Origin: an uncultured Lachnospiraceae bacterium | Lineage (GTDB): Bacteria > Bacillota > Clostridia > Lachnospirales > Lachnospiraceae | DNA: 7,300 nt | Reading direction: 5' to 3' | Assembly (NCBI GenBank): GCA_946406305.1 | Contig: CAMJKC010000085.1 | Location: 1-7,300, forward strand | Part shown: one piece after another, positions 1 to 7,012 of the stretch | How the letters are laid out: every line of letters starts with the position of its first letter | How positions within the stretch are numbered: the stretch's first letter is position 1 | Program-made: the position numbers and the translations under genes | The notes under the pieces: model-generated | What the model saw: only the letters and a program-made list of their open reading frames with translations | What the model was told of the DNA's origin: nothing | Databases searched by the model: none

Positions 1-897
1 TTTAGTTGCACATTTGATGTAAAAATAGAATATTATTTTGTAAATACAATAGAGCCTATAACAGATTTAGAACTTGATACTGATAGAGACACATTACCAG
101 ATTATCTTGAAATCTTATATCTTACAGATTTAAATAATGAAGACACGGATGGAGATGGACTTCCTGATGGAGTAGAAGTACATAGGACATACACTGACCC
201 ATTAAGAGTTGATACTGATAATAATGGTATAAATGATAGTTATGAAGATTATGATAATGATGGTTTAACAAATATAGAAGAAAAAAACTATGGAACAGAC
301 TATGATAATGTAGATACTGATTCTGATAATCTATCGGATTTTGATGAGATAAATGGAGTAAAAACAAAGGATGGCTTACATACATATATAATAGACTCAT
401 TAAATGATGATACAGATGGTGATGGATTAAGAGATGATACTGAATTAAAATTAAATTTAAATCCATTAAATCCAAGTGATGCAAATACTAAAGTCAATCA
501 AAAATCTGATGAAACATCAATCCCTCAAGAACTTGGAAAAGATTCCTCTGTTCCAATATTATTCTATGGAGAACTTATTGGAGACATAGATGAAAATGTA
601 AAAGTTAAAATTAGCAATAATAATTTTTTTGATGTTATAGATAGCAAAATAGGAAATCCAATCGTAATAGATACAGCTTACGATTATAATGCAGGACTAA
701 AAATTGAATATGATATATCTAAATATGAAAGCATCAAAGATAGGTTGCAACTTTGCAAATATGTTGATGGAGAACTCATTCCAGTTGAGCATACTTATAT
801 ACAAAATAATAAGCTTTTAGGAGATGTTTATTCTGGTGAGTATGTTTTAATTGATAGTAAAAGATACACTAATGAATTGAAAATATATATAAAATAA
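1..897 (+). CDS. TSP3-repeat secreted/surface protein, C-terminal part (5' end outside window)
   Basis: The frame is open from base 1 to TAA at 895-897 (298 residues visible), so the N-terminus, signal peptide and any main functional domain lie upstream. Seen: residues about 26-149 hold six acidic D-x-D-x-D-G-L-x-D-x-x-E repeats of the thrombospondin type 3 class, known as calcium-binding spacers in bacterial surface proteins. After a linker, residues about 180-290 form a beta-rich domain with the pattern IGNPIVID, then LKIEYD, then GEYVLIDSKRY. From memory this resembles the beta-sandwich that follows TSP3 repeats in clostridial adhesin-like proteins and usually precedes a VWA domain. Here the protein stops about ten residues later, with no VWA domain, no LPXTG sorting signal and no membrane tail. 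It may therefore be secreted, or anchored through its missing N-terminus. The stop lies 1 nt before the next gene. The function is probably structural or adhesive, but this is inferred. Confidence 0.85.
   Translation, partial: FSCTFDVKIEYYFVNTIEPITDLELDTDRDTLPDYLEILYLTDLNNEDTDGDGLPDGVEVHRTYTDPLRVDTDNNGINDSYEDYDNDGLTNIEEKNYGTDYDNVDTDSDNLSDFDEINGVKTKDGLHTYIIDSLNDDTDGDGLRDDTELKLNLNPLNPSDANTKVNQKSDETSIPQELGKDSSVPILFYGELIGDIDENVKVKISNNNFFDVIDSKIGNPIVIDTAYDYNAGLKIEYDISKYESIKDRLQLCKYVDGELIPVEHTYIQNNKLLGDVYSGEYVLIDSKRYTNELKIYIK
76..447 (+). repeat. Six TSP3-like calcium-binding repeats (protein level)
   Basis: Acidic repeat units begin near 76 (DTDRDTLPDYLE), 142 (DTDGDGLPDGVE), 211 (DTDNNGINDSYE), 253 (DNDGLTNIEE), 313 (DTDSDNLSDFDE) and 409 (DTDGDGLRDDTE). 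Asp or Asn sits at alternate positions, followed by a hydrophobic residue and a D-x-x-E tail. This is the classic TSP3 pattern, whose Asp side chains bind Ca2+. Unit spacing is irregular (about 40 to 96 nt), so this is an old protein repeat and not a recent DNA tandem repeat. Confidence 0.85.
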
Positions 898-898
898 T

Positions 899-2113
899 AT
901 GAAAAATAACTTTAGTTTCAAAAATCTATTAAAGAGAATGCCAAATGTTTCTATACCAAAAGAGTTTATATATTTTGGGATAGGAGTTGTTTTAGTTGTA
1001 TTAATAGGTCTTATAGCATCAAATATGCATCTTCAAGAGATGTTATTTTTTGAAGGTCAAGAAAAGTCAGTTCAGATGTATACAGAAGACGAGTTAAGAG
1101 AGTTTGGTGAAATCTATAAAGAAATGTCACTTGATTTTGAAAATGACATCGGTTATTTAATTGAAGATTATGCAAATAGAACAAATAGAGCAGGAGAAAG
1201 AATACATTATGGTATATATAATCACGAACATCCAACTGATGATACAGGAAAAATTAAAATACATAATAATGGACAAAATATAAATGCTGCGGAAGATGGA
1301 CATATGTCTGATTATGATGATTCTATGAATATATTTAAAGTAAATGAAAGTTATATAGACAGTGATGAATTTAAAAATGGAGTAACAATAAAGTATGCAA
1401 AAACTAATGGGAGAGTTGATGGAGAATCAAATTATAAAGACATTTTAACAGTAGTATCAATGCTTATTGACCAAAAGCAAACAAGAGATGATAGTAATGA
1501 AGATAATCAAAATATTAAAATAAAAATACCAGAATTAATAAAAAAATTATATAAAATGACACATACATATCAAGGAGAGTCTACGGAACTTTATTCTTGT
1601 GAAAAAGGATGTAGAGTTCTATTTTATTACTGTAATGAAGTTGATAATAATTATGTTGGCACAGGTATAAATTTAAAACCTTTTCAAATTAATTCACACA
1701 ATGATTTTGATGATTATAGTGATGAAGATTTTGAAATTCGTGAACCTGATGGTGAGTGTGAGATATGTTGGCATAATGGTAAAGGATGTGTGCTTGATAG
1801 TGCTAAATGTTATCATGGAACAGAAGATGAAGATAGTGATTGTAAACATACTATGAGTAGTGAAGGAGATTGCACTAACTGTCATGCTCATCATATATGC
1901 ACATATGAAGGAGAACATGACTGTAGTGAAAGTCCAATAGGATGTGGTGGACATTATGATTGCGATGGACATGAACATTGGAACTGTCAAGGACATTTTT
2001 ATGTATGTTGTATGGGACATACAGATATAAATGTTAATATAAAAATTATGTATATAGATGAGATAGTTAATACTATTATAAATGGTTATAGCATAGGAGA
2101 TGATGATGATTAA
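899..2113 (+). CDS. Single-pass membrane protein with Cys/His-rich outer domain, CD1108 family-like
   Basis: The product has 404 residues. A short basic N-terminus (K2, K8, K12, R13) is followed by one hydrophobic segment at about 22-42 and then a long acidic extracytoplasmic part. Residues 234-245 carry C-x3-C-x6-C, and residues 287-371 hold fourteen Cys and many His, ending in a CCMGHTD motif followed by a beta-like strand and YIDEI. The order 'cysteine pair, NxxPFxINSHxDFDD, GECEIC, CVLDSAKCYHG, repeated C-x-GH, final GHxDxNV strand' matches my memory of CD1108-family proteins of clostridial conjugative elements; this was not checked by search. The role may be in the conjugation machinery or envelope, with metal binding or disulfides possible. 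The start at 899 is 1 nt after the previous stop and has no clear Shine-Dalgarno, which suggests coupling. An in-frame ATG at 938 also lacks a well-placed one. The C-terminus (four Asp) overlaps the next gene's start. Confidence 0.85.
   Translation: MKNNFSFKNLLKRMPNVSIPKEFIYFGIGVVLVVLIGLIASNMHLQEMLFFEGQEKSVQMYTEDELREFGEIYKEMSLDFENDIGYLIEDYANRTNRAGERIHYGIYNHEHPTDDTGKIKIHNNGQNINAAEDGHMSDYDDSMNIFKVNESYIDSDEFKNGVTIKYAKTNGRVDGESNYKDILTVVSMLIDQKQTRDDSNEDNQNIKIKIPELIKKLYKMTHTYQGESTELYSCEKGCRVLFYYCNEVDNNYVGTGINLKPFQINSHNDFDDYSDEDFEIREPDGECEICWHNGKGCVLDSAKCYHGTEDEDSDCKHTMSSEGDCTNCHAHHICTYEGEHDCSESPIGCGGHYDCDGHEHWNCQGHFYVCCMGHTDINVNIKIMYIDEIVNTIINGYSIGDDDD
1757..2011 (+). other. Cys/His-rich putative metal-binding or disulfide-rich segment
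   Basis: These are codons 287-371 of the 899-2113 gene. Cysteines fall at residues 287, 290, 297, 304, 315, 325, 328, 334, 342, 349, 355, 363, 370 and 371, interleaved with twelve His, including several C-x-GH units. The single N-terminal membrane anchor and its charge pattern place the segment outside the membrane, where cysteine is usually scarce in Gram-positive proteins. Zn binding or a disulfide knot are both possible; the sequence does not decide between them. Confidence 0.7.
2095..2099 (+). promoter_or_regulatory. Ribosome binding site (AGGAG) that decides the start of the large gene
   Basis: AGGAG is followed at once by three consecutive ATG codons at 2100, 2103 and 2106. The gap is 0, 3 and 6 nt respectively, so only the third ATG has normal Shine-Dalgarno spacing. 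The site lies inside the end of the upstream gene. Confidence 0.75.
2099..2110 (+). repeat. (GAT)4 microsatellite shared by two overlapping genes
   Basis: Four GAT units encode the final four Asp of the upstream gene. Read in another frame, they supply the three tandem ATG codons at the start of the large gene. Gain or loss of a unit would keep both frames but change the number of Asp and Met residues. Confidence 0.8.
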
Positions 2114-5100
2114 TAAGATTAATAAAAAATATAATATTATATTATTAACATTTATAATGATTTTTGTTATAATAATTACAATATTAAAAACTTTTGCTGA
2201 TGATAACTTAAATACAAGAACAGTTCATTATACTATAGGTAGCACAGTTAATTATGCATTTGATTTTTTTACAGATTGTATAAAGTTTCATACTAAAGCA
2301 AGTGGATATGAGAAGTATAAAGGTATGGAAACAGAAAACAATATGAACTCAATGATAGGAACAGATACAGCAAAAATGCAAGGGTATGGTAACTATGAGT
2401 TTAAACCAGATACAAATTTATTTAGTTTTATCGATTATTGTTATAGCAAAGAACCAGAAACTGTTATGGCTTGTGCATATATGGCAGGAACGACTGAAGT
2501 TAATACTTATGATTATCCAGTGTTATTAAGTTATAGAGATAGACAGATAAATACAAATTATTTTAAATACTTTTGGCAAAATATGAATAATTTGTGTCCT
2601 AATTTTAAAGATTATCAAGATGATTTTTTCTTTCTAAAATATACTTATCCTGCAACACAAAAAATAGGAATAAATCTTGCAATGCTTAGAAAACTATATA
2701 ATGATGAAGAATCAATAAAAGAATATTTAACTTGTCTTACATCATATATATTTTCTATAACACCACAGGCACAAGTTGAAGGTATGACATTTGGCAAAGG
2801 AGATGTAGTACCATTTTTGTATTATAAAGATAAACACCATGCAAATATCGATGTTCGTAATGATTCAGAGTCACTGAAAGACATAGCAAAATACGCTTAT
2901 GTGGCACTAATTGAAGGTTGGTGTAATCTACCCACACCATATCATTTATGGGAGAATGAGTATAATTTTTTATTTGGAACCTATGACCATAATGATTTGG
3001 ACTATGATTTAGAAACCTTACATCAGTGGTATGATGAAACATATCAGAAATATTGTAAGGATAAAGGAAGAAAAGGAAATAATTTACTTGGTTCAGATAT
3101 TAATCATATAATAGAATCAGATTATAGCATAGAGCAACAACTTGAAGCAACGGAGTATTATTTACGACAAGTTTTTAATGAACTTGGAATAGAAAGTGAT
3201 TTTAAAGAAACAATAGCAAGAAATGAGTTAATGGCAAAATATATGATGCAAAATAGTAGTTTTGATGAAACTATAAAAGACTATAATATAACAATTAAAT
3301 TTATGACTGAGAATTTGCAGAGAGGAACACATGAAGAAAAAAACACTCATACAGTAGTCACATCGGATTTTCAAACATTAGAATTTAATTATAAAATAAA
3401 TGAGCGATTTGTTAAACATAGTGATGAGGACACACTAAGTGATGGTGCAGAATTAGGAAATGAAAAATGGATAAATATCACAGAGTTTGTAAATAGAACT
3501 TATGAAGATGCAGTCCGAAATGGAGAACCACACAAAGCAACATTTGAAGAACAAGTAGAAGACATAATAGAGAAGAATGGAGCATATACTGATTCTAATG
3601 GTAATAAGGTTTATGGCTCTGTCAAGTGGAATGATACTAAAACAAAAGTTTTATATAGAGTCTATGACTATAAATCTAATCCAAAACTAAATGACACTGA
3701 CTTTGATGGTTTATGTGATAATGCTGATAGCAAACCATTAGATAATAAGTTCAAAGGCACATCAACAGGTATAGACAAAGTTGAGTATAATCAAGATTTT
3801 AGATGGTTTTATACTAATAACAAAAAGTACAATGATGAAGTAGCAGTAATGTCGCTTATAATGAGCAATCTTGCAGATGGAAATTCAATAAGAACAGATC
3901 AAGCAAGTGGAGATATAATCACATATTTAAAAAGTATAGGTTTTATGAATCCACAAAATATAGGAGAGTATGGAGATAATATATACATAGCAAAAAAGAC
4001 AATCCAGTATTATGATCAAAAGAAAGATGTTGTAGGAGTATTTCTTGGTAGATGTGATAGATGGTATAGTGATGTAATTAAGTATAAAGAGAATCAAAAA
4101 GCACAGGTTATAAATACAGCATATAGAGAGTCTTTAGAGAACTATATAATAAGAATTATAAATAAAGTAAACTTAATAGCCACATCTGATTGTAGCTATT
4201 GGGTAGCAGGCTATGATGTTGGAGGAAGTATAGCATCAGAGATATCAGCAAAACTTATAGATACAGGTAGAGAAGTATATGCTTATACATTTGGAGCATT
4301 TAATACAAGAGATACTATGGATACAAAAACCGAAATAAAAAATATACGAAATGAAGATGATTTTGCTGTGAAATTCATAACAGGCACGAAGTCAGGTCAA
4401 AACTATGGAGCAAGTATTTTTGAAGACTTGATGTGGGAATATAGAGGCATAACTGATTCATCTGATTATAAAGGCAACTATATATTTACAAACTTTTTAT
4501 TAAAGGTCTATGATGAGACAAAGTTTTTGAGTATCAACAATGACAGTGATGCAGTTAGGATTACAACGGATTATTTTATGACATTTAATAAGATAACAAA
4601 TCAGAATGATATAGAGAACTATGCTGATTTATCAATTTTATTAAATAAATGGGCAGATGGTAATAGACAAGCTCATAGCATAAAGAGTTATTATGTACTT
4701 GCTAAGAGTCTAAATGGTTTTGATTTACTTGATGGGGATGGGGAGAAGCAGGAAAAATATAATAGAGTTAAAATTTTAAATTTAAGCAGTGAACAGATGG
4801 AGTATAATTATTATCAAGGTAATTTTGAATTATTAAAAATAATTGAATCTGTTGGTAATTTTTATATCAATAATGTTCCTACATATCAAAAAAATATGAA
4901 TAAAAATTCAAATTATTTTTATGAAACAAGACCTGCAAGAGATAACATAAAGCCATATTTATTAGAAAGAAGTGTAGAGGATGTACCAAAAACAATGAGG
5001 AATAGTTATGATTTTTATAAGGAAGTTGATGAATTAGAGTCAGATAAAAAAATTATAGTTACATATAAACAAAGCAGAAATAAATATGAGAAAGAATTAG

Positions 5101-6224
5101 GATTTAAGAAAACAATAAATAGTAGAATAGTTAAACAGGATGTGAGTGGATATGACAAAAATATGATTACAAATTCAAATTCAGAATCTGAAAAGATATG
5201 TTCTTATAATGGTTCTTATTGGTATAGATGGAGAAATTATTTCACAGAGAAGGGAGAGGATAATATATTATCACATGCGATTCCAAATGGGTTTGATATA
5301 GGTAAAAGTTTGCCACTTAATACTATAACAGAATATGCAAGAGATGACTGCACTGGATTTGTTAAATTCGTATTAGATTTATTAATAAGTTATAAAGGAT
5401 ACAAAAAGGAACCACTTCCACTTGATTTTAATTCATCAACTTTACTTGGAACAGGCAATAAGATATCAAAGTATCTTATGGAAGAAGGGTTTGAAGTATA
5501 TAAAGGAAAAAGTGCAGGAAATGACAATAGTTGGTTAAGATATAAAGATGGTGCAGAACAAGAAAATATATATAGAATAAAAGCAGAGGACTTAGAGCCA
5601 GGCGATTTACTTGTATGTGATAATTGTGGTACTAAAACAGAGTATAAAATAAAAGATGACAAGAGCGATTATGAAATAGTATATAATCGTAACAATCCAA
5701 TGCATGCTGAATTTTATATAGGTCATAACTATGATATCACATATAATAGAAGTATAAATACAAATAAAGAAGAAGATAAATTTAAAGAAGTAGATGGTTT
5801 TAAATATACAAATACGGAAAAAATAAATGTAATAAAAAAATCAGGAATTGAAACTATGAGGCAAGGAGATGAGATAAAAATTAAAAAAGGCAAAGCAGAA
5901 GGAACATTCAGTTGGGGCAATATACAAGATGAATTTCCATTAGAGTCAAGTAGTGGACAAAAACATTATTTTTATAAAAAAGATAATGAAGCTTTTTTTA
6001 GACATTGTGAGTGCGGAGAAGAACCTGAGAAAGAAGTAAAAATATGCAGAAATTTATTAAATGGGAAAGTAAAAGAATATACAGAGTTAGAAATTAAAAA
6101 GGAGAAAGCAAGAGGTGTAGTATTGGAAGAGAAAACTGAATTATTTTCAGTTCATATGTTATCAACAAAAGGATGTTACTTTAATGAGAGAAAATATGAT
6201 ACTTTATGGAGGTTTATGAAATAA
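2106..6224 (+). CDS. Large secreted multidomain protein: TSP3 motifs, lipase-like domain, NlpC/P60-like hydrolase
   Basis: From ATG 2106 (best RBS spacing; 2100 and 2103 are in-frame alternatives) the product has 1372 residues. Residues 1-31 are a signal peptide: Lys-rich start, long hydrophobic core, likely cut after TFA. Residues 32-435 are not recognised. TSP3-like motifs lie at about 440-452 (DEDTLSDGAELG) and 530-545 (NDTDFDGLCDNAD). Residues 640-870 look like a class 3 lipase or Mbeg1-type alpha/beta-hydrolase: strand GVFLGR at 644-649, nucleophile elbow GYDVGGS at 702-708, YAYTFGAFN, NEDDF at 749-753, and AHSIKSY around H857. The elbow has Asp704 where Ser is expected. Residues about 1040-1285 look like NlpC/P60: DDCTGFV with Cys1082, LEPGDLL at 1163-1169, and MHAEFYIG with His1200. 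Peptidoglycan cleavage is therefore likely. The start overlaps the previous gene, and the stop shares one base with the next start. Domain calls are motif-based; the overall role is inferred. Confidence 0.85.
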   Translation: MINKINKKYNIILLTFIMIFVIIITILKTFADDNLNTRTVHYTIGSTVNYAFDFFTDCIKFHTKASGYEKYKGMETENNMNSMIGTDTAKMQGYGNYEFKPDTNLFSFIDYCYSKEPETVMACAYMAGTTEVNTYDYPVLLSYRDRQINTNYFKYFWQNMNNLCPNFKDYQDDFFFLKYTYPATQKIGINLAMLRKLYNDEESIKEYLTCLTSYIFSITPQAQVEGMTFGKGDVVPFLYYKDKHHANIDVRNDSESLKDIAKYAYVALIEGWCNLPTPYHLWENEYNFLFGTYDHNDLDYDLETLHQWYDETYQKYCKDKGRKGNNLLGSDINHIIESDYSIEQQLEATEYYLRQVFNELGIESDFKETIARNELMAKYMMQNSSFDETIKDYNITIKFMTENLQRGTHEEKNTHTVVTSDFQTLEFNYKINERFVKHSDEDTLSDGAELGNEKWINITEFVNRTYEDAVRNGEPHKATFEEQVEDIIEKNGAYTDSNGNKVYGSVKWNDTKTKVLYRVYDYKSNPKLNDTDFDGLCDNADSKPLDNKFKGTSTGIDKVEYNQDFRWFYTNNKKYNDEVAVMSLIMSNLADGNSIRTDQASGDIITYLKSIGFMNPQNIGEYGDNIYIAKKTIQYYDQKKDVVGVFLGRCDRWYSDVIKYKENQKAQVINTAYRESLENYIIRIINKVNLIATSDCSYWVAGYDVGGSIASEISAKLIDTGREVYAYTFGAFNTRDTMDTKTEIKNIRNEDDFAVKFITGTKSGQNYGASIFEDLMWEYRGITDSSDYKGNYIFTNFLLKVYDETKFLSINNDSDAVRITTDYFMTFNKITNQNDIENYADLSILLNKWADGNRQAHSIKSYYVLAKSLNGFDLLDGDGEKQEKYNRVKILNLSSEQMEYNYYQGNFELLKIIESVGNFYINNVPTYQKNMNKNSNYFYETRPARDNIKPYLLERSVEDVPKTMRNSYDFYKEVDELESDKKIIVTYKQSRNKYEKELGFKKTINSRIVKQDVSGYDKNMITNSNSESEKICSYNGSYWYRWRNYFTEKGEDNILSHAIPNGFDIGKSLPLNTITEYARDDCTGFVKFVLDLLISYKGYKKEPLPLDFNSSTLLGTGNKISKYLMEEGFEVYKGKSAGNDNSWLRYKDGAEQENIYRIKAEDLEPGDLLVCDNCGTKTEYKIKDDKSDYEIVYNRNNPMHAEFYIGHNYDITYNRSINTNKEEDKFKEVDGFKYTNTEKINVIKKSGIETMRQGDEIKIKKGKAEGTFSWGNIQDEFPLESSSGQKHYFYKKDNEAFFRHCECGEEPEKEVKICRNLLNGKVKEYTELEIKKEKARGVVLEEKTELFSVHMLSTKGCYFNERKYDTLWRFMK
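4023..4715 (+). other. Lipase-like alpha/beta-hydrolase domain with altered nucleophile
   Basis: This covers residues about 640-870 of the large protein. The elbow motif G-x-S-x-G is conserved in form (YWVAGYDVGGSIASEI), but its central codon at 4215-4217 is GAT (Asp704). The usual 'RGTD' oxyanion turn reads LGRCD, followed by the family-like WYSD. A candidate acid (Asp751 or Asp752) and His857 remain. It is either a non-catalytic, scaffold-like relative or an enzyme with an Asp nucleophile, as in haloalkane dehalogenases and epoxide hydrolases. Confidence 0.6.
5205..5960 (+). other. NlpC/P60-like cysteine peptidase/amidase domain
   Basis: This covers residues about 1034-1285 of the large protein. 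The catalytic Cys1082 lies in DDCTGFVKF at 5343-5369, the LEPGDLL turn before the next strand is at 5592-5612, and the catalytic His1200 lies in MHAEFYIGH at 5700-5726. This order is that of NlpC/P60 enzymes, which cut peptidoglycan stem peptides. Cys and His are 118 residues apart, more than in compact family members, so an insertion is likely. A later FSWGNIQ motif at 5907-5927 may close the domain. The third polar catalytic residue is not assigned. Confidence 0.7.
6208..6212 (+). promoter_or_regulatory. Ribosome binding site (GGAGG) selecting ATG 6224
   Basis: GGAGG lies inside the 3' end of the large gene, 11 nt before the ATG at 6224, which is slightly long but workable. It is downstream of the in-frame ATG at 6206 and so argues against that earlier start. 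Confidence 0.75.
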
Positions 6225-7012
6225 TGAATAAGAAAAAGATTATTATATTGATATTGGGAATTATAGTTTTTATTTTAATAGTAGTATTATTAAGAAATTG
6301 TATAGTAAATAATAAAATATTAAATGAAGAAGATATAGAAACAGAAGTGGATTACTATGAATTTACAGATGAGAGATGGGCAATAGGATATGAAGTGGCT
6401 AAGAAAAATGGAGATTGGTCTAAATTACCATTAAGTGAAGAATTTAGAAAAAAATATAATGAAAAAGATGGAATACTTGGAAAAGAGGAATATGATAAAA
6501 TAGAATATGCACCTATGTGGGCACAAGACTTTGAAAGATTAGAAGATCATGTAAAATTTTTTGTAATTACTCAAGGAAAGAAAAAAACAGCATATACATA
6601 CATAATATTTGATAATGATGATGGTTTAGTTGATGATATATACTTATATGAGAAATTTATATTATATGATGAAAATGGTAAAGAGTTAGGAATACCTAAA
6701 TATACATTTGATAACTTTAGCCCATCTTTATATTTTAAAAAAATTTTTTTGGAATTTAAAGAAGAAGAGATTGAAACTACCGAAAACTTTAAAAAAAAAT
6801 ATCCACATTTTATAGATTTATTTATTCATTATAGCCCAATTGATTATAATATTGCTCTTTATGATATTGAAGAATCGGAAGGATTTAATTTAATATTTAC
6901 TGATGAAGAGAAAAAAAAATATATTTATAATAATATAGCATACTTTGAAGTTGATAGTTTATTAGAAAAAGTAAAAAGGTATTATAAAGTTGTATATAGT
7001 ATTGATGAATAA
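6224..7012 (+). CDS. Membrane-anchored protein of unknown function
   Basis: The start at 6224 overlaps the previous stop by one base (TAATG) and follows GGAGG; it gives 262 residues. An in-frame ATG at 6206 would add six residues but lies upstream of the ribosome binding site. Seen: N-terminal MNKKK, one hydrophobic helix at about 6-23, then an acidic, charged extracytoplasmic domain with DWS at 64-66, FRKKYN at 74-79 and alternating beta-like strands. Cys26 follows the helix, but the context (LLRNC) is not a lipobox, so a lipoprotein is unlikely. I do not recognise the family. Position behind a predicted secreted hydrolase gene would suit an accessory or protective partner, which is speculation. 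Two A9 tracts (6791-6799 and 6911-6919) encode Lys-Lys-Lys. The region after the stop encodes a related domain. Confidence 0.8.
   Translation: MNKKKIIILILGIIVFILIVVLLRNCIVNNKILNEEDIETEVDYYEFTDERWAIGYEVAKKNGDWSKLPLSEEFRKKYNEKDGILGKEEYDKIEYAPMWAQDFERLEDHVKFFVITQGKKKTAYTYIIFDNDDGLVDDIYLYEKFILYDENGKELGIPKYTFDNFSPSLYFKKIFLEFKEEEIETTENFKKKYPHFIDLFIHYSPIDYNIALYDIEESEGFNLIFTDEEKKKYIYNNIAYFEVDSLLEKVKRYYKVVYSIDE

Noticed and set aside
122..484. Antisense open frame of 120 codons opposite the TSP3 repeats
   Set aside because: It is rich in His, Leu and Tyr, as expected from the reverse of GAT/AAT-rich repeat codons. It has no ribosome binding site and is fully inside a convincing sense gene.
1011..2020. 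Antisense open frames opposite the Cys/His-rich membrane protein gene
   Set aside because: Their composition is what the reverse complement of an acidic, A-rich coding strand gives, with no start signals. The same holds for those near 2755-3042, 5390-5662 and 5729-5920.
4023..4715. Calling the middle domain an active serine lipase
   Set aside because: The nucleophile position is Asp and the oxyanion turn is altered, so classical serine esterase activity is not supported.
6206..6223. Earlier ATG at 6206 as start of the gene ending at 7012
   Set aside because: The GGAGG site lies downstream of it, and ATG 6224 has both that site and a TAATG coupling to the previous stop.
6224..6303. Gene 4 product as a lipoprotein
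   Set aside because: Cys26 is preceded by L-L-R-N, which is not a lipobox; an uncleaved membrane anchor fits better.
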